NCBI GenBank assembly: GCA_032622095.1
Contig: CP136067.1
Location: 181,076,556 to 181,140,555, forward strand
Direction: 5' to 3'
From: Siphonodentalium dalli
Lineage: Eukaryota; Mollusca; Scaphopoda; Gadilida; Siphonodentaliidae
Length of the DNA stretch: 64,000 bases
The stretch's first letter is position 1, and each line of letters opens with the position of its first letter. The position numbers were made by a program, and so were the translations under genes. Shown here one piece after another: positions 55,192 to 64,000 of the stretch. A model generated the notes under the pieces. It was not told the DNA's origin. It was given only the letters and a program-made list of their open reading frames with translations, and ran no database searches.

Positions 55192-55447
55192 CTCTTCCAT
55201 GACTGGAGATTCCTGATTTTTTTTGAAAACCCTGTGCCAATGCATTCTCTTATATATGTGAGTCGCCCATAGGGCACCTCACATATATAAGAGAATGCAC
55301 TGGCCTAACAATATTTACCTTGATCTTGTTAAGCCAGTGCATTCTCTTATATATGTGAGGCTCCCTATGGGAGACTCACATATATAAAATAATGTACTGG
55401 CACAGGGTATTTAGTGCTGCACCAGTACATCTCCCATCATGAAAGGG
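55192..55447. mobile_element. Family C MITE
   Basis: CTCTTCCATGACTGGAG left, CATGAAAGGG right; target TTAA decayed to ATAA/TTAT; both hairpins present. Confidence 0.8.
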
Positions 55448-55666
55448 TTATTCTAAACAGATGACAGGTGAAGATATTCATTTGTAAGGATGTTCAGCTA
55501 ATGATTTCAACAAATATCGTAAAGTTGTGTAATCTTTGATGACTTGCATTTAGTTGGATGACAAACAAATTGCAAACAATATTTACCGAAAGCTATCTAT
55601 TTATTCTCATTGATTTGTTTTGATTTTCTATTTATACTTTTTTAGTGCAAACTCCTATTTAGTTTA

Positions 55667-56292
55667 GGGCAAAGAAATAACAACTGTGTTCTCAGGCACA
55701 TCCCTCGTCATTAAAATTTTCTTTAAAGGTACTCAATCCGATTAAGCACCCCTATAAATTACTATTTCTTTGGCTTCGGGGCTAAAAAATATTTGATTCT
55801 AGTCGAGGAACCCACCCTTCAAAGCTCAGAGTGATCAGATATCAATTTTTGAAATGTGTTAATTTTTGGAGATGTGGGCCACTTCTACGTCTCAAACGGA
55901 CAAAGTGTGGGTGTAAGATGGATAACTCTAAAATCAAGTGGTTAATAATAACCACTTGATTTTAGAGTTGTCAATCTTACACCCGCAATTTGTCCGTTTG
56001 AGACGTGGAAGTGGCCCACATCTCCAAAAATTCACACATTCAAAAATCGATATCTGATCACTCTGAGCTTTGAAGAGTTCCTCGACTCGAATCAAATATT
56101 TTTTACTCCCGAAGCCAAAGAAATAGTAATTTAGGGGTGCTTAATCGGATTGAGTACCTTTAAAAGCTTCGTCAAAAATATCAGTATTTCTGGACTATGT
56201 TTTACAGATTTTAAGAACAAAATTAAAATCCCTCATCTCAAAATTGAGATCTATTTGCCTGAGAACACAGATATTTTATTTTATTAATGGCC
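55667..56292. mobile_element. Family Q element, split by a family K insertion
   Basis: TGTGTTCTCAGGCACATCCC left and TGCCTGAGAACACAG right with AATGGCC; the K element at 55727-56159 lies inside it. Confidence 0.7.
55727..56159. mobile_element. Family K element, complete palindrome, nested in Q
   Basis: TTAA at 55723 and 56160; AGGTACTCAATCCGATTAAG and its inverse; the arms pair along their full length around CTTGATTTTAGAG. Reference copy for the family here. Confidence 0.88.
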
Positions 56293-56312
56293 TAATGTAT
56301 ATAGTTTTTTTA

Positions 56313-56600
56313 CCCTGTGCCAATGCATTCTCTTATATATGCGAGTCGACCATAGGTCGCCTCGCATATATAAGAGAATGCATTGGCCTAACACTTTTTT
56401 ATCATGTTTTTTAAATAAATGTTTCTTACAATTTTTAGGACATAAAATAAAAAACAGCCATTACCCTGCAGGGAGCCCCACACATATATAGAAGCATATA
56501 GAATAGTGTTGTCTGCTCATGTTTGTCTGGGGCTCTGTATGGGTGAAATTATAAAATTGTTAAAGAATACAAGAACAAATTATTGGCACAGGGTAAAAAA
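56313..56600. mobile_element. Hairpin-module element, flanked by duplicated Q end
   Basis: TTTTTACCCTGTGCCAATGC left, GGCACAGGGTAAAAAAA right, with the CCCCACACAT core of the 195-656 element. On both sides lies TTGCCTGAGAACACAGATAT followed by AATGGCCTAAT (56252-56295, 56612-56654). Confidence 0.65.
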
Positions 56601-56821
56601 ATTGAGATCTATTTGCCTGAGAACACAGATATTTTATTTTAATAATGGCCTAATATACATACTTTTTTCCATATTAGTTGTGCATTCCTTTCCATTTACA
56701 ATCCATTATGGATACCTCTTAGATGCATGTAGATAGGGCAAACTTTAATATTTCAGATCTCTTGATTTTGTGAGAGAGTATGTTTACTATTTATGCAGCC
56801 TTGACACAGGGTCCAGCTTAA

Positions 56822-57277
56822 AGGTATACAATCCGATTTGATGGTCCCCCATATCATCAGATTCCAACAACAACAACATTTCTTGAAATTCCGCTTCAGT
56901 TGTCAGAATTGATTAATTGCCAAAAAATAATGCTAACCACTGTCAACTATGGTATAAAATTGCCCAAAAAGTGTTATATATAAACATTTTTTTCAACACA
57001 ATTTGCTATCAAAAGTATGTTGGTCAGCATTCGTCAAATATTTGACGGCCTGGCAAATATTTGACGAATGCTGACCAACATTCTTTTGATAGCAAATTGC
57101 GTTGAACAAAATTTTTTCAGATATGTCATCGGTAGTGGTGAAAAATAGCAGATTTCAAAAAGCGATATCTGATAACTATGAGCTTTGTGAGTGGGTTCCT
57201 CAATTCGAATCAAATATTTTTTACCCCTAAAGCCAAAGAAATAGTAACTTAGGAACATTAAATCGGATCATGCATCT
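56822..57277. mobile_element. Family K element with a different centre
   Basis: TTAA at 56818 and 57278; alternative left arm; centre hairpin AATATTTGACGAATGCTGAC with its inverse. Confidence 0.72.
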
Positions 57278-57326
57278 TTAAATGTTTCAAACTGAGATGT
57301 CTCTTCTACCTGTTAATTCGTCATGA

Positions 57327-57569
57327 CCCTTTCTAAACTAAATACTCATTGACAAGTAGTTATCCCTTAGAAAATGTTCAGATAATAAGTTCAACAAACA
57401 ACCATATATTATCTGAACATTTCCCATGAATCCCACCAATGAATAGGAATCCTTCTGCTCTTTCTATCGTTTGGCATCTTCTCATTTCTTGAACATCCCT
57501 CCAGATGAATAATAGACCATTTCAATGTATACTTTTATGACTGGGAGAATCCATTTAGTATAGAAAGGG
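57327..57569. mobile_element. Family E MITE
   Basis: CCCTTTCTAAACTAAATACT left, TTTAGTATAGAAAGGG right, TTAA at 57570 (left target mutated). Confidence 0.8.
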
Positions 57570-57656
57570 TTAAATTATGAAATTCAAAACCCTCTTACAA
57601 CAAGAAGCACTGCTTTAATCCTGTCTGTCACATCAATATATGAATTTATTATTTAA

Positions 57657-57870
57657 ACCTTTTTATACTAGTCAAATCTTCCACCCAGTTAAAAAAGTGT
57701 ACATCAGAATGGCCTATTATTGATTTAAAGGGATGTACAGGTAATACTAGCAGACGATAGATAATCAAAGTGCAGAAGAATTCCTATTTATTGGAAAGAA
57801 ATGTTCAGATAATAAGTTCAACAAACTTTGAATTTGTATTTTTAGTATACAATTTTAGTATACAAAAGGG
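57657..57870. mobile_element. Family E MITE, diverged
   Basis: ACCTTTTTATACTAGTC left, TTTTAGTATACAAAAGGG right, TTAA both sides; GTTCAGATAATAAGTTCAAC core. Confidence 0.65.
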
Positions 57871-57949
57871 TTAATAACAACAGGAATCACTTAATTTTTG
57901 GCTAAATGAGAGAGAATTGACACATTTCATAGACAATAATTCCTCCTCC

Positions 57950-58033
57950 AGGCTGGTCCCTGTCTTCCTCTAGGCTGTCCCTGTCTTCCTCTAGGCTGGT
58001 CCCTGTCTTCCTCTAGGCTGGTCCCTGTCTTGG
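57950..58033. repeat. Minisatellite, about 4 x 23 bp
   Basis: AGGCTGGTCCCTGTCTTCCT units in tandem; the second unit lacks GG. Confidence 0.85.
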
Positions 58034-58039
58034 CTTTAG

Positions 58040-58710
58040 TGTCATTTCCCATTGAGTTTACCTTTATTTACTAAGTTCATTTCTTTGATTTTTGCTACAT
58101 ATCATAATGAGATACATGTATATGGTCAACTCATGTAACTTCTTCACTATTATATGCCTTCCCTCCATTTAACATCCTGTGCTCTGATTTCACAATTACT
58201 TCGTCGGTGGGCTTCTAAAATGTATAAATGCCATTTTTCGGGGGAATTTGTGTTCTAAAATATTGAATCTGGGTTTCCGTTGAATTTTTTTTGTTAATTC
58301 TAAAATGTCATAATTTTTATTTTCAAAACCGTTCCTGGTAGGATTATTCTGATTGCATTGTTTTGAAGATGAATGGCCGGAGGGCGTATCCTCCTTATTC
58401 CGAGTGATGGAGACTAACGAAGCTGTGGAAATTGTCATAACTAAAATGTTGTATCTCGGAGCTTTCTACTTTTTTCTTCCATTGTGTTGTATAACACCAT
58501 AAAATCATGTTTTCTCATCAACGAGGAGATAACTTAATATGAAAGTTTATCTATTATAACAACTGTGATATAAAGTATTATATACTTGCCCATGAATTAT
58601 AAGGTTTTAGCAGTGAGATATAAGTGATATCCCACTAGTGAGTGATATCAGATTGAAATTTCTGATGTATTGATATTCATTGGGGGCCATAGGCAAGTAA
58701 CTAAAGTATA
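58040..58710. other. Intergenic, no gene seen
   Basis: GTGAGATATAAGTGATATCC / GTGATATCAG short inverted phrases only. Confidence 0.35.
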
Positions 58711-58857
58711 TAATAAACAGAATATCCACACTTTTTCAGTGGATATGGGTTAAATCTCATTTGTGATGACAAAACATTTGAATTTCAATGTTTTGTCATC
58801 ACTCATGAGATATAACCCATATCCACTGAAAAAGTGTGGATATCCTCTATTTATTGT
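58711..58857. mobile_element. Palindromic MITE-like element
   Basis: ATATCCACACTTTTTCAGTG and its inverse, GATGACAAAACATT / AATGTTTTGTCATC at the centre. TSD not resolved. Confidence 0.7.
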
Positions 58858-59330
58858 GCAAAGTTATTGGCAGATTCCAATTCTAGTTCCAGAAATAAAT
58901 CACGTGTTTGTGTCTCCTGTACAATATGATTTTCCTTAAGTACGACGTTTTAGAAGCCTACAAACAATATGTTTCCTTCAAAGAGGTAGCACCCCATGCT
59001 CAGATTTCACCATTCTATATTTCCCTTTAATAAAATATAGCAAGCTGTGCTTGTATTTCATCATTATAGATACTCCTTCTAAGTGATGGCATCCCAGGAT
59101 TTCACCATTATTTGCTTTTGCTTTTCAATAAAATGTTTCTTTTCATGAACATAAAACACTAACTGTAGTCTAATGCAATTAAAGTTATTAAATATTGATA
59201 TCCCTATTTATCCACTATGAACATCATAATATCTATTAATTATTATACTACTTTATACTTTTGTGCTAATCTGGTTGGCCCTGGCCCTAATTATTTATGT
59301 ATTTAACATGTTGACTGCCAGCTACAAATT

Positions 59331-59450
59331 TTATTGTATACACATTGCTTTATTTCTGTGAAATACAGCACAATACAGAATATTTAAAAATGTTCAAATC
59401 GATTAAATTGAAAACATCATTGACGATATCAACTGTAACAGAAATTATCT
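59331..59450. repeat. Segment related to intron 5 DNA (15725-15890)
   Basis: CATTGCTTTATTTCTGTGAA, ATACAGAATATTT, TTGACGATATCAACTGTAAC match in order the segment just after GYS exon 5, at lower identity. Confidence 0.5.
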
Positions 59451-59572
59451 TCTATAAATCATGAGGTATAGTCTAAATGAATCACACGTTTGTTCAATTA
59501 AATAAAGCAATATCGACCTAAATTTAAGTATACTACAAGCTACAATATTCAGAGTGTGGAATAAACATAGAA

Positions 59573-59790
59573 AACACAATGGTGTGAACATGTTAACGTT
59601 ATTAAAACACAATGGTGTGAACATGTTAACGTTATTAAAACACAATGGTGTGAACATGTTAACGTTATTAAAACACAATGGTGTGAACATGTTAACGTTA
59701 TTAAAACACAATGGTGTGAACATGTTAACGTTCAATGGTGTGAACATGTTAACGTTATTAAAACACAATGGTGTGAACATGTTAACGTTA
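59573..59790. repeat. 33-bp minisatellite, about 7 units
   Basis: Unit contains AATGGTGTGAACATGTTAAC; one unit is shortened. The period is a multiple of three, so both strands read through; not a gene. Confidence 0.9.
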
Positions 59791-59867
59791 TTGCACTGGA
59801 ACCTATGGATCTTGTTTTACCATCGCGTCACAACAAACTTGTTAATAACGTTAAACTTGTGTCAGTC

Positions 59868-59990
59868 TTTTAAAGATGGTCTATCTCTTCCTATAACAAG
59901 TTTTATATAGTTTTCTGGGTATAAAATAATTAAAATTAGTCCAAGACCCCTGTCAAGAAACACTTCTATCTATTAATATTGATTTTATAT
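59868..59990 (+). repeat. Repeat T
   Basis: AAAGATGGTCTATCTCTTCC, ACAAGTTTTATATAG, GACCCCTGTCAAG. Further copies: 15379-15534 (-), 60413-60568 (-), 63743-63795 (+, start only). Confidence 0.6.
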
Positions 59991-60093
59991 CATTGATTTT
60001 ATATCGATTCTCAATTGGGACAATTCTTCATTACTATTTTTAGAACAGATTGTTACGAAGCATTCAAGCGATCTCAGATAGAGGTAGAGTTAA

Positions 60094-60384
60094 CCCTTTA
60101 CCCAACAGAACGGCCCTGTGCCAATGCATTCTCTTATATATGCGAGTCGACCATAGGTTTTTTTAGGCCAATGCATTCTCTTATATATGCGAGGCGACCT
60201 ATGGTCGACTCGCATATATAAGAGAATGCATTGGCACAGGGCATAACTGTAACTATCACAATGTGGTCAAGGAGCCGGTTCCAATGATATCCATATTTGT
60301 ATGGTTCTATTGAGACAGACCGAAGATATTTTAGGCTGTTGAAGCTTTATTTGGGCATTTTTGGCAGGTTTGTCGGGTAAAGGG
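60094..60384. mobile_element. Family A MITE copy 5, module partly deleted
   Basis: TTAA at 60090 and 60385; CCCTTTACCCAACAG left, TCGGGTAAAGGG right; the first hairpin has lost its right arm. Confidence 0.85.
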
Positions 60385-60412
60385 TTAACCCTCTTGCTAT
60401 GCTCCGCAGGCC

Positions 60413-60568
60413 ATAAATATCCCAAATTGATTGTATGTATTATATCAGAAAATTCAAAATAAAATCAATATTAGTTGATAGAAGTGTTTCTAGACAGGGT
60501 CTTCAATTCATATTTCTTATTTTATACCCAGGAAATTATGCAAAACTTGTTTAAGAAGAGATAAACTA
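60413..60568 (-). repeat. Repeat T copy
   Basis: Inverse copy: AATATCCCAAATTGATTG, GATAGAAGTGTTTCTAGACA, AACTTGTTTAAGAAGAG. A family F remnant is inserted directly after it. Confidence 0.55.
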
Positions 60569-60645
60569 CAGTAATGCCCTAAATAATCAACTCCTTACCC
60601 ATAATTCCTCTGTGGTTAAGGAGTCGATTATTTAGGACATTACTG
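60569..60645. mobile_element. Family F MITE, 77-bp deletion form
   Basis: TA-flanked CAGTAATGCCCTAAATAATC and inverse; only the outer arms remain. Confidence 0.8.
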
Positions 60646-60764
60646 TATCATTAATATCTCGTACTTTTCACATGTTGATATTGAATGGTGGGTGGCACTC
60701 TCCATGTTCAAAAGTCATAGTATGTTTGATCACTTATAGAAGAGCTAACACTAACATTGTTTAT

Positions 60765-61032
60765 CCCTTCCATGACTGGAGCTTCCTGAAATTTTGCGAA
60801 AACCCTGTGCCAATGTACCAATATATTCTCTTATATATGCGAGTCTCCCATAGGGAGCCTTGCCTATATAAGAGAATACATTGGTCTAAATTATTTACTT
60901 TGACCTTGTAAGCCAGTGCATTCTCTTATAGACATGTATGTGAGGCTCCCCATGGGAGACTCGCATATATAGGACATTGCACTGGCACAGGATCTTTAAT
61001 GCTGCACCAGCACAGCTCCCGTCATGAAAGGA
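60765..61032. mobile_element. Family C MITE
   Basis: CCCTTCCATGACTGGAGC left, TCCCGTCATGAAAGGA right, flanks TTAT / TTAA. Confidence 0.8.
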
Positions 61033-61219
61033 TTAAAAGGGGACTGTACTCAAATTTCCAATATTTGAGTGATTTGTTTAGCCTGAAATAATAATAAGAA
61101 CTTTACCAATATACCAACTGTGAGTACCAATGGAAATGGACAATGCTCTGGTATAAAACATGATAGTCGACCAAATTCTGCAAACGTCTAAGAATGACCC
61201 AATGGGAATAAAATAATAC

Positions 61220-61476
61220 AATGAAGATGGATAACTCTAAAATCAAGTGGTAATAATAAAGACTTGATTTTTATCTATCTTCATCCGCAAGACCGTCCGT
61301 TTGACCATGTGTTTCTGGGCCACATATAACACATCTCAAGAAATAACTAACTTCAAAAATTTATATCTGATTACTCTGAGTTTTGATGGGTGTGTTCCTC
61401 GACTCAAATCAAATATTTTTTACCCCCGAAGCCAAAGAAATAGTAATTTAGGAGCGTCTGATCAGATTGAGTACCT
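61220..61476. mobile_element. Family K element, right half
   Basis: Core GAAGATGGATAACTCTAAAA hairpin onward to CAGATTGAGTACCT + TTAA at 61477; left arm missing. Confidence 0.65.
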
Positions 61477-61790
61477 TTAAATTTGTTGTTCTGTAGTCAG
61501 CGGGTATTTTGAGTTGATGCACCGTCTCGACATAGATTTTTACACGAGGTGTGCTAAATGTAACCCAATCCACATCTGTTAATTAATTGTGGTTACATCG
61601 TGTATACGGATACTTCTCGGAGAATGTACCCTAGTAAATGACTGCAGACCAATACTATTTTAGGTATAATTAGATTATTATCTGCAGTTCCTTGTATAGT
61701 TATGTGTGTGCATTTAGCATACATGTCCATTCTCGACTCATTTATATAATTGTTTCATATTTACCATTGAATATATTAGAAGGAGTTTTA

Positions 61791-62004
61791 CAGTAATGCC
61801 CTAAATAATTGACTCCTTAACCACAGCAGAATTATGGGTAACTTTACAGGATTTAGTCGAAAATATTTCTTGTTGCCATTCATCGGAAATCTCTCAGTGA
61901 GAGCTTTCCGATGAATGGCAACAAGCCATATTTCCGACTAAATCCTGAAAAGTTATCCATAATTCTTCTGTGGTTAAGGAGTCGATTATTTAGGGCATTT
62001 ACTG
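61791..62004. mobile_element. Family F palindromic MITE copy 6
   Basis: TA-flanked CAGTAATGCCCTAAATAATT and inverse, full-length arms. Confidence 0.86.
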
Positions 62005-62009
62005 TATAA

Positions 62010-62673
62010 ATGGTTTTATTTAGGTACAGTCCCCCTTTAACATGTGCATGCATAGGATCTTTATGATGTTTGAAAATATTTGTGTTATTGACTTAATGTG
62101 CAAGAGCTAGTTTCTTAATCTCACCTCATGTCATAGTGTTTTTTCAGAGAAAATTATTACTTTATTTCTACTATGTTAGTTATATAATTTATTATCCCTG
62201 TTATAGTAGAGGAGTTGAGAAACATTGACTTGTAACATGTGGAATACTATAATGGAAGTGCTTTCTTCCAACGAAAAGATACGTCATAAAATTTAGCTAT
62301 ACCAGTTTGATGTAAAGCCTACATCCAATGTAAGTTATCAAAATATTGTTGAGGAATTTAAATCACCTTGTATTGTAAAAGATAGGATACTGCTTCAATT
62401 TCTAGAAATTACCATTTATGTTAGCTAGATAAAATATATAAAATGAAATTTTCCACCTGACCAATTTCCAATACAAGTTGGATTTTTCTCCTAGACCTCT
62501 GTACCATTTCAACCAAATTTGGTGTGTTGACTTTGGGTACCCCGGCGGATCAAAAAAATATCAAAATGTTTAAACCATCAAAATGTGCATAAAGGCTCCC
62601 AATGGGATGTGCTGTCAAACTTGCAAAAGTCTGCCTGTTTTCTGAGGTTTTCCTCCATATGTGATATATCAAC
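62010..62673. other. Intergenic, no gene seen
   Basis: AT-rich, short frames only. Confidence 0.35.
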
Positions 62674-62677
62674 TTAA

Positions 62678-62839
62678 CCCTTTCAGTGCCAAGTCCGATT
62701 TTTGTATCAACCCATATTTCCTTGATAATTTTTCAAATTTATTGATTATAATAATGTGATACATTGATGGAATGAGCTCTAAGAGCTCTTCCCATCAATG
62801 TATGGGTTGATACAAAAATCGGACTTGGCATTGAAAGAG
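62678..62839. mobile_element. Family D MITE copy 3, right arm shortened
   Basis: TTAA both sides; CCCTTTCAGTGCCAAGTCC left, GGACTTGGCATTGAAAGAG right. Confidence 0.82.
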
Positions 62840-63030
62840 TTAACACAAATCCCCTTGATGACCTGCAACCTTTTGTACATGTTCTTTGTTGTTTTCTCAA
62901 TGTCTCTACAGATATAGCTGTAAATTAAATTGGGATAATTTTACAATAACCATAATGGCGTGTAACCTAACCGGAGCAGCATATGTACCTATACATATAG
63001 AATACACCCATATATACCTATACATATAGA

Positions 63031-63173
63031 ATACACCCATAGTAGGTGAAAGTACAAAATTTTCACCACGAGTGGAATTGTGGTTTTAACCACAATTACT
63101 CCTTTTGGTGAGTGGTTAAAACCACAATACCACGAGTGGTGAAAAGTGATACTCCCGGCTACTATGTGTGTAT
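63031..63173. mobile_element. Palindromic MITE-like element
   Basis: ATACACCCATAGTAG and CTACTATGTGTGTAT ends; TTTTCACCACGAGTGG with its inverse inside. The preceding 62994-63042 holds a 31-bp tandem duplication (CCTATACATATAGAATACAC). Confidence 0.7.
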
Positions 63174-63179
63174 TTATTT

Positions 63180-63735
63180 ATGCCATAATTATTAATTTTG
63201 ATTTGTTCCAAGAAATCAACTACTCTTTACTTTTAATGTGTATCATCACTGAGTGACCCGATCATGACACTATAAGGAATGTGCATCACATGTAATGATG
63301 CATACTTTTACGTCATGATGTCAGCCTCTTTCTAAGCCATCAGTCACTTGATATTCCCATTCATATGTTTCCTGCTTCATATAACGCTAGCACGCTATGT
63401 TTGATAGTAATACAGGCAACCTTCCTCATATTTAATTGATATCATAAAAACTTCCAATTTTATATGAATGTAACAAGAACTATTTTTGCTAACTATGATG
63501 TAGTTCTACTATGGGTATAAATGATTAAGCAATTGAATGACGTTTGAACATTTACATCCACAGTAGCAATTTATACCCAGAGTAGGGTGTGAAGCTGAAA
63601 TTTACAAAATATGTGTTGTACACACACTAAGATTAGACAATTATGGCATAAATTATAATTGTTGATAATTGTGAATGTGTGATGGTAATATATAGCAATG
63701 TATCTTACAAACTTCTTTTGTTATTATTTTTCCAT
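63180..63735. other. Intergenic, no gene seen
   Basis: TACTATGGGTATAAATGATT and GCAATTTATACCCAGAGTAG (63509-63585) are loosely inverted; no gene. Confidence 0.35.
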
Positions 63736-63742
63736 GGGCTTA

Positions 63743-63955
63743 AAGATGGTCTATCTTTTCCTAAACATGTTTTATATAGTTCCCTGGGGTATACTATAAT
63801 AGTTACTAGCAGGGTTACCCGGCGTTGCCCAGGTTAAAGTGATGTGAAACCCTCTGATGTGGACATTTGGTGGGAATAGAGAATACCCTTGCCCAAAGTG
63901 TTACTCTTATTCTCATAAATTGTATACCCAAATCGCAAGATAAAGTGTCATTTTT
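63743..63955. repeat. Repeat T start followed by GGTTACCCGGCGTTGCCC sequence
   Basis: AAAGATGGTCTATCTTTTCC as in repeat T, then ACTAGCAGGGTTACCCGGCG, which looks like another dispersed element. Class not assigned. Confidence 0.45.
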
Positions 63956-64000
63956 AGCTCAACTTTACTTTGTAAAGTTTGAGCTATTGCCATGGCTTTG
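63956..64000. repeat. Family H repeat, cut by the window end
   Basis: AGCTCAACTTTACTTTGTAA and GAGCTATTGCCATGG, the family head. Confidence 0.75.

Noticed and set aside
59445-59910. Repeat protein genes on both strands at the 33-bp minisatellite
   Set aside because: The period is divisible by three, so every frame without a stop stays open; no other coding evidence.
195-61032. Recurring small frames (for example peptides with [11 protein letters not shown] or [12 protein letters not shown]) as a conserved micropeptide family
   Set aside because: They are translations of the hairpin module in several frames and both strands; no consistent start, stop or codon bias.
195-62004. CRISPR-like arrays
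   Set aside because: The palindromic repeats are dispersed, eukaryotic MITEs with TSDs; there are no regular unique spacers or cas genes.
43010-64000. A second host gene downstream
   Set aside because: No frame shows a conserved domain or a chain of phase-compatible exons; the longer frames fall in repeats.
1-64000. tRNA or rRNA genes
   Set aside because: I found no cloverleaf with A and B boxes and no rRNA-like stretch by eye; a covariance-model scan would settle this.

Overview
This is one window of nuclear DNA from an animal with long, AT-rich, repeat-packed introns. It holds one recognisable host gene: a complete glycogen synthase (GYS, EC 2.4.1.11) on the + strand, in 15 coding exons from the ATG at 5300 to the stop at 43009. 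Every junction is GT-AG, the phases agree throughout, and the exons sum to 2082 nt (693 residues plus stop). Protein and repeat content suggest a non-vertebrate bilaterian, probably marine (hemichordate, cephalochordate or lophotrochozoan). That placement is inference; I cannot name the species.

Layout. 1-5.3 kb: upstream DNA with one hairpin element and no gene. 5.3-43.0 kb: the gene, with about fifty transposon-derived insertions in its introns. 43.0-45.5 kb: 3' flank with a Tc1/mariner-like MITE, a 1.33-kb hAT element with a perfect 8-bp duplication, and a hAT-type MITE. 45.5-64 kb: no recognisable gene, only minisatellites, MITEs and larger repeats.

Repeats. Most are non-autonomous DNA elements whose class can be read from the target-site duplication (TSD). 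TTAA elements with CCCTTT ends (piggyBac-like) form five families, A-E. TTAA elements with AGGTACTC ends form family K. TA elements with CAGTAATG ends form family F. A four-arm hairpin MITE has an 8-bp TSD. TTA elements have GGCCAA ends (Harbinger-like). There is a 9-bp-TSD element with long inverted ends (Mutator-like) and a 123-bp family with 6-bp TSDs. One 5'-truncated LINE with a reverse-transcriptase frame (22.1-23.4 kb), a second LINE fragment (41.0-41.5 kb), and several large families with a CGTCC-rich head and internal arrays of about 150-bp units complete the set.

Most interesting points. (1) At 7 of the 14 splice acceptors an interspersed repeat ends 18-40 nt upstream of the exon, in the branch-point window; in two cases the TSD or the element itself contains a branch-point-like motif. 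(2) One hairpin module is shared by several MITE families with unrelated ends. (3) One TTAA MITE (27.2 kb) carries in its centre an inverted copy of the DNA flanking its own insertion site. (4) The enzyme keeps its full regulatory layout, including the C-terminal four-residue phosphorylation ladder with one Ser replaced by Thr.
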